From Planctomycetota bacterium (GTDB taxonomy: Bacteria; Planctomycetota; Phycisphaerae; Phycisphaerales; SM1A02), in NCBI GenBank assembly GCA_009926815.1, contig RFOC01000010.1, positions 1 to 22,347 of the forward strand: 22,347 nucleotides of DNA. The letters run 5' to 3'. Below are positions 1 to 9,318 of this stretch, piece after piece. The number at the start of each line of letters is the position of its first letter. The first letter of the stretch is position 1. The notes beneath the pieces are model-generated. The model saw only the letters and a program-made list of their open reading frames with translations. It searched no databases and was not told the origin of the DNA. Made by a program: the position numbers and the translations under genes.

Positions 1-617
1 CAGGTGGCGCCGGGTCGCTGGAATGGCAGCTTCCCGCTCGACGATCGAGGGGCCTATCTGGTGAATGCCGCGATCGGCGTCACCGGCGGCGCCAGGCCCC
101 TGTTCACGCAGGCATCGATCAGCGTGCCGTATCCGCGCGAATTCCGGAATCCCGGGCTGTGCGATCGTGCGGCCCTCGAGGCCATCGCCCGTCGCACCGG
201 AGGTCGCATGCTTCAGCTCGGGGACGCGACCTCGGACCTGTTCACGCGCGAGGGCATGCCCATTCCGCAGTCGCTCCGGCAGGCGTGGGATCTCTGCATC
301 ATTCTCGGGGCTGCGCTCTTCGTGATCGACGTGGCGGTGCGGAGGCTCTCGCTCGCGCTGCCATCCCGAGGAGGTGCGCCGGTGCGGCCAGACGCGGCCC
401 GTGTCACCGAGGCGTGGCGACAGGCACGCCGTCGGGCGGAGCGACCTTCGGTGGCCAGGGCCGGTGGCGAGCCGGCGGAGGCGCCGGCGGCCGCATCACC
501 CGTGGCCGTGGCCGAGCCGCCTCCCGAGCCGCCGCCGGCCGAGGCGTCCGAGCCCGAGGATGACTCCCCCATGGGTCGCCTGCGAGCCGCCAAGCGCCGT
601 GCCCGGGGAGGTCCATC

Positions 618-621
<4 letters not shown>
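1..621 (+). CDS. C-terminal part of a large VWA/BatB-type membrane protein (5' end outside window)
   Basis: The reading frame is open from base 1, so this is the tail of a longer gene that starts to the left; the GTG at base 4 is probably an internal codon. What remains has a beta-rich segment, then a stretch typical of planctomycete VWA or glutamine-amidotransferase-like membrane proteins (a 'ALEAIARRTGGRMLQL' segment, which usually follows the VWA and carboxypeptidase-like regions). One transmembrane helix follows (about residues 95-112 of the visible part), then a cytoplasmic Pro/Ala/Glu-rich tail ending in basic residues. The VWA domain itself is not visible, so the family call is inference from the tail and the neighbours. 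The stop overlaps the MoxR start by four bases (ATGA), so the two are probably translationally coupled. Confidence 0.6.
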
Positions 622-1627
<1,006 letters not shown>

Positions 1628-1631
<4 letters not shown>

Positions 1632-2530
1632 CCGGCGGACGCGTCGATGAACTGCTCGATCCGCCGCTGGTGGCGGCGCTCGACCGGCTGGACGTGCTCA
1701 GCCGCAAGATGCTTCGCGGCACGCGACAGGGCGAACGGCGGTCGCGTCGCCGCGGTCAGGGCATGGAGTTCGCCGACTTCCGGCCCTACGCCCCCGGGGA
1801 TGATCTTCGCTTCATCGACTGGAACATCTACGGTCGCATCGAGCGGCTGTTCCTTCGGCTCTTCCTGGAGGAGGAGGACCTCAGCCTGGTGGTGGCCGTG
1901 GACGCGAGCGCCAGCATGGGGTTCGGCAGACCCGGCAAGTTCGACGTGGCCCGGCGCATCGCCATGAGCCTGGCGTACGTGGGACTGGTCAACCAGCACC
2001 GCGTCACGCTGGCCGCGATGCGGGACGGCGGCGCGGAGCGGCTCGATGGACTTCGTGGTCGACGCAAGGCGGGGGAGGCCGCGGGATGGCTGCTCTCGCA
2101 GTCGGCCTCGGGCACGCTGGACTTCGCCGCGTCGTGCCGCGCGATCGCCTCGGGTCGGCAGGGGCGTGGCGTGGTGGTGCTCGTGGGGGATTTCCTGGTG
2201 CGCGAGGGACTGGAGCAGGGGCTGCAGTCGCTGGCCGGTCGCGGATGGGACGTCTTCGCGCTGCAGGTGCTGGCGCCCGAGGAGATCGATCCGGGCGCAC
2301 ACGGCATCACGGGTGACCTGCGGCTGGTGGATGTCGAGGCCGGCGAGGACGTGGAGGTGACCGTGTCCGAGGCGCTGCTCCGGCGGCATCGCGAGCGACT
2401 GCAGGCGCACAACGCGCGTCTGCGGGAGCTCTGCACGCGCCTGGGCGCCCGGCACCTCTCCATCGACACGCGCGAGGACCTTCCCCGTCTCATGCTGGAG
2501 TCGCTCCGCCGCGGAGGGCTGCTGCGATGA
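1628..2530 (+). CDS. DUF58 domain protein (VWA-like, MoxR partner)
   Basis: A 300-residue soluble DUF58 protein. The hallmark block FRPYAPGDDLRFIDW lies at residues 51-65, after a short basic region rich in Arg (about 30-43). It is followed by a VWA-like core with a DASAS MIDAS-type metal site at 92-96. No transmembrane segment is evident, although many DUF58 proteins carry N-terminal helices; this is the short soluble form. DUF58 proteins are standard partners of MoxR ATPases, but their biochemical role is not settled. Four-base overlaps on both sides tie it to MoxR upstream and the BatA-like gene downstream. Confidence 0.93.
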
Positions 2531-4491
2531 GCCTGCTCTCGCCGCTGGCCGGCCTGGTGCTGCTCGCGTCGGTCGTGGTGCCGCTCGTGTCGCTCTACGT
2601 CCTCCGACTGCACCGGGAGCGGCGCACGGTGAGCAGCACGCTGGCGTGGGAACGCCGCACCGAGGACCTCCGCGCCAACGTGCCGTTCCAGCGCCTGCGA
2701 CCCAGCCTGCTGCTCCTGCTGCAGCTGCTGCTGCTGGCGCTGCTGGCCCTGGCGGTGGCCCAGCCCGTGCTGCGAGGCCTCGGCACGGCGGCGGGACGCA
2801 CCATCCTCATGATCGACGCATCGGCCAGCATGGCCACGCGCGACGAGGTGTCCGGCCAGACGCGACTGGAACGGGCCCGGGCGCTGGCCGTGGAGCGGGC
2901 CCGGGCGCTGCAGGGAGGTGGACTCCTGGCCCTCTCGGCGCCGGAGATCATGGTGATCGCCTTCGCGCAGTCGCCACAGGTCGTGGTGCCCTTCACGACC
3001 AGCCTCGCCCGCATCGAGCAGGGCATCGAGGCGGTGTCGCAGACGGACGAGCGCACCTGCCTCGCTCCAGCGCTGGAGCTGGCCCGGGCGCACCAGGCGG
3101 GACGACGCGGGGAGGACGAGGGCGCCGCCTCGGCATCGCCAGCGGTGATCGAGCTCTTCAGCGACGGCGCGATCGGCGATGCGGCGGAGGCGACGCCGCG
3201 GGGTCGGGAGTCGGTGGTCTGGAGCCGCGTCGGTCGTGCGGACACCGCCAACACCGGTCTGTCGGCCGCCGGCTGCGAGCGGGCCGGCGAGGACGCGGAC
3301 GGCCTGGACACGTTCGCCGCGCTTCGCAACTTCGGCGCCACGCCCGCCGGACTTCGGCTGGAGCTGCGCGCCGGCTCGCGCGTGGTGGCCGTCACGCCGC
3401 AGCCGGTGCAGGTGCCCGGCGCCAGCGCCACGCAGGGCGCGGGTGAGCGCCGCGTGGTCTTCGCGGATCTGGACGTGGGTTCCGAGCGACTGCTGCGCTG
3501 GACCGTGAGTCCGGGCGACGCGTTGGCGGCCGACGACGTGGCCCACGCGGTGGTGCGCCAGGCGCGGCCCCTCCGGCTCGCGCTGGTGGGGCAGGATGAC
3601 TCGCTTCGCTCGCTGCTGGAGGCGCTCTCGCCCGCCAGCCTGGTCACGCTGGATGTCGCGGGCGGCGTCGAGGCCATGAGGAAGGATCCGGGCTGGGCCG
3701 ATGGATTCGACGCGGTGGTCTGGGTCGGGGATCCGCCGGCCGCGGTGGATCGAGGTCGCTGGCTCCTCTTCGGACGTCCGCCCGCGATGCCCGGCCTCCA
3801 TCCCTTCGGCGAGCCGGGTCGGGACTTCGCCCGTGCTTGGCGAACCGAGCATCCGACGCTCCGGCAGTGCAACCTGAACGAGCTGGTGGTGCAGCGTGTC
3901 CATCGGCTGGCGGCGGAGAGCGGGTGGACCACGCTGATCGAGGGTGGGCGCTCGCCGCTGGCGCTGGCGGGCCGGACGGGTGCGGGCTTCGCCATCGTCT
4001 GTCCGTTCGAGCCGGGCGATTCCAACTGGCCCTTCCAGCGCAGCTTCGTGAACTTCACGGCGCAGTCGCTCGAGCTGCTCGCGGGCCTCGGCGAGGTGGC
4101 GGGCGAGACCTCCATCGAGCCCGGCGAGATGATCCGCGTCCGCCTGCCCGATCGCGCGACGCAGCCCATGGTCCAGCCGCCCCTGGGCGCGGCGGAGCCC
4201 ATGGTGTTCCGCGAGGGGGAGGCGGCGTGGGGCCCCGCCAGACGCGCGGGCGCCTACCGCATCAGCTGGACCGATGCGCGGGGGCAATCCGCCGAGCGGT
4301 GGGTGGCGGTGAACCTGCTGGACGAGGCGGAGTGCCGGGTCGCCGCGCCGGAGCGGCTCAGCCTGGGGGGACAGCGGATCGAGGCGGGTGGCGGCTCCAC
4401 CACGCTGGAGATCTGGCCCTTCGCGCTGGCGCTGGCCGTGGCCCTGCTGCTGCTGGAGTGGTGGGTCTACCACCAGCGTGCCGCCCGCTGA
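2527..4491 (+). CDS. BatA-like VWA-domain membrane protein
   Basis: A 654-residue membrane protein. Two N-terminal transmembrane helices (about 5-26 and 60-79) flank a short basic loop, the arrangement of the BatA N-terminal domain. A VWA domain follows immediately, with an intact MIDAS start DASAS at 97-101. The long middle part resembles the extracytoplasmic beta-rich and GATase-like regions of planctomycete homologues, and a last transmembrane helix sits near 630-647, leaving a very short cytoplasmic end. It is the third partner in the MoxR-DUF58-VWA operon. The Bacteroides Bat (aerotolerance) name comes from distant homologues and should not be read as function here. Followed by a new promoter for the next gene, so it probably ends the operon. 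Confidence 0.88.
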   Translation: MSLLSPLAGLVLLASVVVPLVSLYVLRLHRERRTVSSTLAWERRTEDLRANVPFQRLRPSLLLLLQLLLLALLALAVAQPVLRGLGTAAGRTILMIDASASMATRDEVSGQTRLERARALAVERARALQGGGLLALSAPEIMVIAFAQSPQVVVPFTTSLARIEQGIEAVSQTDERTCLAPALELARAHQAGRRGEDEGAASASPAVIELFSDGAIGDAAEATPRGRESVVWSRVGRADTANTGLSAAGCERAGEDADGLDTFAALRNFGATPAGLRLELRAGSRVVAVTPQPVQVPGASATQGAGERRVVFADLDVGSERLLRWTVSPGDALAADDVAHAVVRQARPLRLALVGQDDSLRSLLEALSPASLVTLDVAGGVEAMRKDPGWADGFDAVVWVGDPPAAVDRGRWLLFGRPPAMPGLHPFGEPGRDFARAWRTEHPTLRQCNLNELVVQRVHRLAAESGWTTLIEGGRSPLALAGRTGAGFAIVCPFEPGDSNWPFQRSFVNFTAQSLELLAGLGEVAGETSIEPGEMIRVRLPDRATQPMVQPPLGAAEPMVFREGEAAWGPARRAGAYRISWTDARGQSAERWVAVNLLDEAECRVAAPERLSLGGQRIEAGGGSTTLEIWPFALALAVALLLLEWWVYHQRAAR

Positions 4492-4500
4492 TCCGGCTTC

Positions 4501-4506
4501 TATCAT
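4501..4506 (+). promoter_or_regulatory. TANCNT -10-like box, leaderless start (TPR-YggX gene)
   Basis: TATCAT ends 7 bases before the ATG at 4514, with no Shine-Dalgarno sequence and no recognisable -35. It recurs at the same place before nine other transcript-head genes in this window. It also decides the start: a longer open frame reaches back into the preceding gene, but the box supports 4514. Confidence 0.6.
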
Positions 4507-4513
4507 CGCCGCC

Positions 4514-5161
4514 ATGAACGCGGATCGCATCGCCAACTTCGAGCGGATGGCCCAGGCCGACCCCACCAACGAGATGGCCCACTTCAGCCTGGGCAACGCC
4601 TACCTGCAGGCGGGACGGCACGCCGAGGCGGCCGCCAGCCTGGAGCGATGCCTGGAACTTGCACCGGAGATGAGCAAGGCCTGGCAGCTGTGCGGTCAGG
4701 CGCAACTGGGCGCTGGCTGGGCCGACAAGGCCGTGCAGACGCTCAACCGTGGCTACGAGATCGCGGCGGGCAAGGGTGACCGCATGCCGCAGCAGGCCAT
4801 CGCCGAACTGCTCCGGGGCGTGGGCCGCGAGCCACCCACCGTGGCCGTGGCCACGGCCGCGGGCCCGGCCGGGGGCACGGGAGACGGCTTCGTGTGCAGC
4901 CGAACGGGTCGCGCGGGCACGCGGATGGACGCGGCGCCGTTCCGTGGTCCGGTGGGGGCGTGGATCCACCAGAACATCAGTGCCGAGACCTGGAAGGCGT
5001 GGATCGGTCAGGGCACCAAGGTGATCAACGAGTTGCGTCTGGACTTCTCCAGGGACCGGGACCAGGAGGTCTACGACCAGCACATGCACGAATTCCTCGG
5101 GCTGGATCCGGAGATGCTGGCTCGCCTCAAGGGCGGCACGGAGCCCGCTCGGGGCGCCTGA
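4514..5161 (+). CDS. TPR protein fused to a C-terminal YggX-like (Fe(2+)-trafficking) domain
   Basis: A 215-residue cytoplasmic protein in two parts. Residues about 5-85 form two to three TPR repeats (for example MAHFSLGNAYLQAGRHAEA). An Ala/Gly/Pro linker (about 105-124) leads into residues 126-197, which match YggX-family proteins: a single Cys near the domain start (C128, equivalent to the conserved YggX Cys), the PFRGPVGAWIHQNIS block, W160/W163, the KVINELRLDF block, and a final MHEFLG. YggX proteins protect Fe-S clusters against oxidation and are linked to iron handling. They are normally stand-alone proteins of about 90 residues, so the TPR addition is unusual and suggests docking to a partner. 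The ATG is supported by a TATCAT box 7 bases upstream. The next gene, pyrD, begins 3 bases after the stop. Confidence 0.8.
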   Translation: MNADRIANFERMAQADPTNEMAHFSLGNAYLQAGRHAEAAASLERCLELAPEMSKAWQLCGQAQLGAGWADKAVQTLNRGYEIAAGKGDRMPQQAIAELLRGVGREPPTVAVATAAGPAGGTGDGFVCSRTGRAGTRMDAAPFRGPVGAWIHQNISAETWKAWIGQGTKVINELRLDFSRDRDQEVYDQHMHEFLGLDPEMLARLKGGTEPARGA

Positions 5162-5164
5162 GCG

Positions 5165-6094
5165 GTGGCCGGCCCCGATCCGCTGCTGCAGACCCGCCTT
5201 GCCGGGCTGGTCATGCGGACGCCGCTGGTGGCGGCGGCCGGAACCTGCGGCGTGCTGGATGAACTGGCCGAGGTGAGCGACGTGCGCTGGCTGGGCGCGA
5301 TCACCACCAAGAGCCTCACGCCGGAATCACGCGAGGGCAACGCCCCCTGGCGCGTGGTGGAGACGCGTGCGGGCATGCTCAACGCCATCGGGCTGGCCAA
5401 CCCCGGGGTGCAGGCCTTCGTGCAGGAGCACGCGCCTCGCGTGAGCGGCCTGGATGCCGCCGTCATCGGCTCCGTGGCCGGCCATGCCGTGGGCGACTAT
5501 GTCCGCGTGGCCGCGGCGCTCGAGGCCGCCGGACTGCAGGCGATCGAGCTGAACGTGAGCTGCCCGAACACGGCCGATGGGCGGCAGTTCGGTTCCGATC
5601 CGGCCATGCTGGAGGCGCTGGTGCGAGAGGTCCGCGCCGTCGTCCGCACGCGCACGCTCGTGGTGAAGCTTCCGCCCGACGGGGACACGCTGCGGCTGGC
5701 CGCTGCGGCGGTGGCCGCCGGCGCCGATGCGCTGACGCTCTGCAACACCTATCCGGCCATGCAGATCGAGCCCGAGACCCGTCGGCCCTCGCTCAGCCGC
5801 GGCAGTGGCGGCCTCTCGGGTCCGGGCATCCATCCCATCGTGGTCCGATTGGTGCACCTGGTGCACCGCGAGGTGGCGGGCCCCGCCAAGGTGCCGATCA
5901 TCGGGCTGGGGGGCGTGATGGACTGGCGCGATGCCGCGGAACTGCTCCTGGCCGGGGCCACGGCCGTCGGGCTGGGCACCGCGCTCATGGTGGATCCGGC
6001 GGCCCCGCGGGCCATCGCCCGGGGCCTCGGCGCGTGGTGCCGCCGTCAGGGGGTCCGTGAGGTGTCCGAGCTGGTGGGCGCGGTGCGGGCCTGA
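5165..6094 (+). CDS. pyrD: Dihydroorotate dehydrogenase (class 1 type)
   Basis: A 309-residue TIM-barrel flavoprotein that oxidises dihydroorotate to orotate, the fourth step of pyrimidine synthesis. The active-site Cys typical of class 1 enzymes is C133, in ELNVSCPN. The substrate/FMN segments TTKSLT (47-52) and NAIGLANPG (73-81), and the C-terminal FMN-phosphate block (IIGLGGVMDWRDAAELLLAGA), are all present. There is no N-terminal membrane helix, which excludes class 2. The length and motifs fit the NAD-dependent 1B type, but no pyrK electron-transfer subunit is in the window, so 1A versus 1B is open. The start is GTG, 3 bases after the preceding stop. The gene ends 9 bases from the convergent zinc-ribbon gene. 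Confidence 0.93.
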   Translation: MAGPDPLLQTRLAGLVMRTPLVAAAGTCGVLDELAEVSDVRWLGAITTKSLTPESREGNAPWRVVETRAGMLNAIGLANPGVQAFVQEHAPRVSGLDAAVIGSVAGHAVGDYVRVAAALEAAGLQAIELNVSCPNTADGRQFGSDPAMLEALVREVRAVVRTRTLVVKLPPDGDTLRLAAAAVAAGADALTLCNTYPAMQIEPETRRPSLSRGSGGLSGPGIHPIVVRLVHLVHREVAGPAKVPIIGLGGVMDWRDAAELLLAGATAVGLGTALMVDPAAPRAIARGLGAWCRRQGVREVSELVGAVRA

Positions 6095-6099
6095 GCCCG
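6086..6099. terminator. Possible bidirectional hairpin at the pyrD / zinc-ribbon gene junction
   Basis: CGGGC-CTGA-GCCCG forms a 5-bp G+C-only stem with a 4-base loop that contains the pyrD stop codon. It sits where two convergent genes meet. No T-tract follows on either strand, so it is not a classical intrinsic terminator; the role is inference. Confidence 0.35.
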
Positions 6100-6103
6100 G
6101 CCG

Positions 6104-6859
6104 TCAGCGCTTCTTGGCGGCGGTCGCCTCGGTCTCGGCCGGCAGGAACAGGATGCGGTGGCAGCTGACGCACTGCACCACGTTGCCGCTCTCGCCCAGC
6201 AGCTTCGCGTAGACCGCGAAGGGGATCTCGGTGTTGCACGCGCTGCAGGCGTACTCGCGGTGACGGGCGCTGATCACCTCGACCTCGCTCATCGCCTCGC
6301 CCTCGTGGATCTCGGCCGCCTCGTCGAAGACGCTCATGGTGGCGGCGGGAACGCCCGAAGCCGCGGCCGCCCGTTCGCGATCCAGTTCGCCCAGGCGGTC
6401 TGCGCTGTCCGCCTTGCGCTGGGCCAGCTCCGCGCTCGCCTCGTCGCGCCGACGGGTCCGCTCGGCGATCAGCGGCTCCATGTCCGCCAGCCGCTTGCCC
6501 ATCTGCTCGGCGCGATCGATCTGGGCGAGCGTCTGCTCCTCCAGCGCATCCTTCTGCGACTCGATCTGCTTCATCTCCTGCAGGATGGCGTTGTACTGCT
6601 TGGTGTTTCCGCTCTGGTTCAGGTCCTTCCGGAGCCGCTCGATGCGCTCCTGGAATCCCTTCGCCTCCACCTCCATGTTGGCCACGTGCGCCTTGAGCTG
6701 GCGGTGCTGCCCCTCCACGTCGGATCGCTGCGCGGTGAGCTCGTCCAGCTGCCGCTGCTGCGTGCCCAGGTAGCGCTCGGCCTGCGTGAGCCGCGAGCGG
6801 AGCGAACGGACCTGCACGTCGACCCGGTGAAGGGCGAGCAGCTGCTGCAGAAGACTCAT
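6104..6859 (-). CDS. Coiled-coil protein with C-terminal C4 zinc ribbon (CT398-like)
   Basis: A 251-residue protein. Residues about 5-170 form a long charged, heptad-rich coiled-coil hairpin. A C4 zinc ribbon follows with C205-x2-C208 and C230-x2-C233, and a basic tail ends the chain. This is the architecture of the widespread zf-RING_7 / CT398 family, whose molecular role is poorly defined. The frame is open up to 6919, but the start at 6859 is preferred because a strong GGAGG lies 7 bases upstream and the family begins with a 'LLQLLxLHxxDxxxxxL' helix exactly here. A TAGCCT box lies 25 bases upstream. Unlike its neighbours, this gene has a short leader and a ribosome-binding site. Confidence 0.85.
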   Translation of the reverse strand: MSLLQQLLALHRVDVQVRSLRSRLTQAERYLGTQQRQLDELTAQRSDVEGQHRQLKAHVANMEVEAKGFQERIERLRKDLNQSGNTKQYNAILQEMKQIESQKDALEEQTLAQIDRAEQMGKRLADMEPLIAERTRRRDEASAELAQRKADSADRLGELDRERAAAASGVPAATMSVFDEAAEIHEGEAMSEVEVISARHREYACSACNTEIPFAVYAKLLGESGNVVQCVSCHRILFLPAETEATAAKKR

Positions 6860-6873
6860 GCGGAAACCTCCAT
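6856..6873 (-). other. Five-codon leader ORF overlapping the zinc-ribbon gene start
   Basis: ATG GAG GTT TCC GCA TGA encodes MEVSA, and its stop overlaps the zinc-ribbon ATG (ATGA). Its second and third codons contain the GGAGG that serves the main gene. It may be a chance consequence of that sequence; if translated it would couple initiation to the main gene. No independent ribosome-binding site is visible for it. Confidence 0.25.
6867..6871 (-). promoter_or_regulatory. Strong Shine-Dalgarno GGAGG for the zinc-ribbon gene
   Basis: GGAGG lies 7 bases before the ATG at 6859. It is the clearest ribosome-binding site in the window and fixes this start over the longer open frame. Confidence 0.7.
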
Positions 6874-6884
6874 GCGGACGGGTG

Positions 6885-6890
6885 AGGCTA
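6885..6890 (-). promoter_or_regulatory. TANCNT -10-like box with a short leader (zinc-ribbon gene)
   Basis: TAGCCT matches the boxes found at leaderless starts in this window, but lies 25 bases before the start codon. Transcription starting 6-7 bases downstream of it would give a leader of about 18 bases holding the GGAGG. Confidence 0.45.
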
Positions 6891-6944
6891 CCCGGAAGCC
6901 GCACGCTCGGCGCAGCCATCGGCCGCGGCGGGCGGGCGACCCGC

Positions 6945-7805
6945 CTAGGCGGACGCCGTGCCGAGCAGCCACCACGCCGCGGGTGCGGTCCAGAGCAGGC
7001 TGTCCATCACGTCGAACATGCCACCCATGCCCGGCAGCAGCCGCCCGGAGTCCTTCGCCTCGGCCTGTCGCTTCAGGATGCTCTCCGCCAGGTCGCCCAG
7101 TGGGCCCAGCACGGACGCCACCGCGCCAAAGGCCATGCCGGCGCCGACGCCCGCGCCGCATTGCACGCCGGCCCACGCGCCCACGCCGACACTGGCGGCC
7201 AGGCCACCCGCGAAACCCTCCCAGGTCTTCTTCGGGGAGATCCACGGCGCCATGGCGTGACGGCCCAGGAAGCGTCCGGCGAAGTACGCGCCCATGTCGT
7301 TGCTCTTCACGGCCAGCACCGCGGCCACCAGCCCCATCCACGGCACGCCGGCGCGCAGGGCGATCCAGCAGGCGGGCATGGCGCCGATCCACACGGCCAC
7401 CAGCATCCATCGCCCCAGATCGGCCACGGCCCGGTCACTGCGTCCCCGGAGCAACTGGCCCAGCGGCAGCAGCAGCCACGCCAGGGGCAGCAGGGCCGCC
7501 CAGGTCGCCACGGTCTCCAGGTTCCACGCGTGCGCCGCCACCGCGATGAACGATCCGGCCGCCAACGCCGCGCTGGCCCCCAGGGGCCACGCCCGCGTGC
7601 CACCCGCGCGGAGCAGTCGCGTGAGCTCGGCCGCCAGCAGGGGAATGAGCGTGAGCAGCGCGAAGCCCGCCAGCACGGCGCCGCCCGGCACCTGCCCACC
7701 CGGCATGAAGGACGACGGTTCGCCCTGCATCCGGCCATCCAGCCAGAGCAGGCTTCCCAGGAGCGCGATGAGCGCGGCACCGACCGGCAGTCGCCACTTC
7801 AGCAT
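6945..7805 (-). CDS. cdsA: Phosphatidate cytidylyltransferase (CDP-diacylglycerol synthase)
   Basis: A 286-residue polytopic membrane enzyme that makes CDP-diacylglycerol from phosphatidate and CTP, the branch point of phospholipid synthesis. About seven or eight hydrophobic segments are visible. Two family signatures are present: KSNDMGAYFAGRFLGRH (167-183) with SPKKTWEGFAGG (190-201), and the PROSITE-type block at 234-270 containing GDLAESILKR, KDSGRLLPGMGG and a DVMDS ending. Many homologues have Arg in that last position (DRxDS); Val here is seen as a variant rather than proof of inactivity. It is the last gene of the run that begins with the TPR gene at 9632, starting 3 bases after the rhodanese stop. 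Confidence 0.9.
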   Translation of the reverse strand: MLKWRLPVGAALIALLGSLLWLDGRMQGEPSSFMPGGQVPGGAVLAGFALLTLIPLLAAELTRLLRAGGTRAWPLGASAALAAGSFIAVAAHAWNLETVATWAALLPLAWLLLPLGQLLRGRSDRAVADLGRWMLVAVWIGAMPACWIALRAGVPWMGLVAAVLAVKSNDMGAYFAGRFLGRHAMAPWISPKKTWEGFAGGLAASVGVGAWAGVQCGAGVGAGMAFGAVASVLGPLGDLAESILKRQAEAKDSGRLLPGMGGMFDVMDSLLWTAPAAWWLLGTASA

Positions 7806-7808
7806 GGT

Positions 7809-8183
7809 TCAGTAGATGGGCACGGCGGGATCCACGTCCATGGACCACAGATGGATGCCGCCGGCCAGGCTCACCACGCGATCGAAACCCAGTCTTCGCA
7901 GGCTGGCCGCGGCGCGCAGGCTTCGCACGCCGTGGTGGCACTGCATGACGATGAGCTGGTCCTCGTGTTCCCTCAACTCGTCCGCGCGAGACTCGACCTC
8001 GTTCAGCGGAACGTGGATGCTCCCCGCGATGCAGGCGGTGGAACGCTCGGCGGCGGTGCGCACATCGACCAGCAGCAGCCGCTCGCCCGCGGTGCGTCGC
8101 TGCTGGAACTCGCGTGGCGTGATCTCCCAGTCCGCGTTGAAGGGGTACCCCTCGGGCAGGCCGCGAGGATCCAGCTGGCTCAT
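7809..8183 (-). CDS. Single-domain rhodanese-like sulfurtransferase
   Basis: A 124-residue single rhodanese domain. It has the DVRTAAER start motif (40-47) and an intact active-site loop CHHGVRS with the catalytic Cys at 82, compatible with persulfide transfer. No signal peptide is present, so it acts in the cytoplasm. The frame is open far upstream, but the ATG at 8183 gives the usual family length and overlaps the preceding lipoprotein stop by four bases (ATGA), which decides the start. Its acceptor is unknown; thiS-thiG, a sulfur-requiring pathway, lies about 7 kb away but is not co-transcribed. Confidence 0.9.
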   Translation of the reverse strand: MSQLDPRGLPEGYPFNADWEITPREFQQRRTAGERLLLVDVRTAAERSTACIAGSIHVPLNEVESRADELREHEDQLIVMQCHHGVRSLRAAASLRRLGFDRVVSLAGGIHLWSMDVDPAVPIY

Positions 8184-8713
8184 GGCGTCCCATCCCGCGG
8201 CGCGGCAACCCACACCCACATGCCCGGAAGCTCGCGGGCCTGCGCCGGGGGAAGCACGCCGGAGGCCTCGCCCGGGCCCTGCACCGTCAGCCAGGGCGGC
8301 ATGCCCATCACCATCCGGGCCGGCGACACGAGCAGCAGCGCGGCGGGCCAGGTGAACTCCGCGGCACCCTCGGTCGCGGCGGCGGCGGGCGAGGCGCCCA
8401 GTGCGGTCGCGTCGGCCGTGGTGGGGAAGGTCTGGCCATTGCGGGCGGGTCCACCGTTCAGGACCAGCGGCTCGGCGTAGGTGGGTTGATGCTGCACCTG
8501 GCCGCGTGGCGCCGTCACCACCACGGTGTCCCAGTTGCGACGATCCAGTCCGGTGACGCTGGGGGCGCTCGAGGGCCGGGTCGCCGCGGCGGTCTCGTGG
8601 CCCAGGTCCGGCGTCGGATCCTCGCCCGCGTCGGTCAGCGTGTCCGAGGGATTCAGGCACCCAGCCAGCGACGGCAGGACGGCGAGGGCAAGGATCAGGG
8701 CTCGAGGTCGCAT
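8180..8713 (-). CDS. Small predicted lipoprotein of unknown function
   Basis: A 177-residue secreted protein. It starts MRPR followed by a hydrophobic core and a lipobox LAGC with the lipidated Cys at 19, then a Thr/Ala/Pro-rich linker. The rest is of mixed composition with short hydrophobic beta-like runs (for example AALLLVSPARMVMGMP) and a final tryptophan-bearing strand. I recognise no domain. The start is chosen because it gives a complete signal peptide; the frame is open further upstream. It overlaps the end of recX by 19 bases and the start of the rhodanese gene by four bases, so it is firmly embedded in this operon. Confidence 0.75.
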   Translation of the reverse strand: MRPRALILALAVLPSLAGCLNPSDTLTDAGEDPTPDLGHETAAATRPSSAPSVTGLDRRNWDTVVVTAPRGQVQHQPTYAEPLVLNGGPARNGQTFPTTADATALGASPAAAATEGAAEFTWPAALLLVSPARMVMGMPPWLTVQGPGEASGVLPPAQARELPGMWVWVAAPRDGTP

Positions 8714-9318
8714 GGCACGCGTGCCCGGTGCAGGGCGGAGGCGATGGTATCGGCATCGAAGCCCTGGCGTCCCAGACGACGGGCCATCCAGTCGCCCGCC
8801 CGGCCCTCGCGCTTCCACGCGAGCACCTGTCGGTGCAGGGCCCCGGGATCCTGCGCCTGCGCCGCCGCCCGTCGTGCGTCCCGCTCGGGAACACCCTCGT
8901 GCTCCAGTCGGGCCTGCAGCATGTCGGCGGACAGGGGCGCGCGAAGCTGCAGCTGGCCTGCCCGCCGCGTGGCGAAGGCCCGGTCATCCAGCCAGCCGGA
9001 GGTGGCCAGATCGCGCACGGTGCGCTCCGCGATCGCCTCGCCCCAGCGGCGAGCGAGGCGCGCCTGCAGTGCCGCGCAGGTGAGGTCCCGCGTGCCCAGT
9101 CGCCGCAGCGCGTCGGCGCGGCAGGCCACCGCGTCGATCTCCGCCTGAACCCGGGACGCGAGCGTCCGTGTCCATCGCCGGCCCTCGGAGAGACGCAACG
9201 ACAGCGCCGTCTCCCGGCGGATCGGGTCGAGCCATCGTTCGCCCACGCGAATCCGCAGCAGCCCCGGATCATGGGGGTCCGCCCGCGTCTCCTCGATGAC
9301 GCAAGCCCCTGCGCTCAC
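8695..9318 (-). CDS. recX: RecX-family regulatory protein
   Basis: A 207-residue, Arg- and Ala-rich, all-helical protein matching RecX, which binds RecA filaments and limits strand exchange. The most typical segment is SGWLDDRAFA (107-116, the family 'GYLDDxxFA' motif), followed by helical repeats with the RecX pattern of Arg-Leu spacing (for example LRRLGTRDLTCAALQARL). An N-terminal extension of about 60 residues, beta-rich, precedes the RecX repeats, as in several non-proteobacterial members. The GTG start overlaps the stop of the upstream TPR gene (GTGA). No recA is in the window, so the usual recA-recX pairing is not seen here. Confidence 0.82.
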   Translation of the reverse strand: MSAGACVIEETRADPHDPGLLRIRVGERWLDPIRRETALSLRLSEGRRWTRTLASRVQAEIDAVACRADALRRLGTRDLTCAALQARLARRWGEAIAERTVRDLATSGWLDDRAFATRRAGQLQLRAPLSADMLQARLEHEGVPERDARRAAAQAQDPGALHRQVLAWKREGRAGDWMARRLGRQGFDADTIASALHRARVPCDLEP

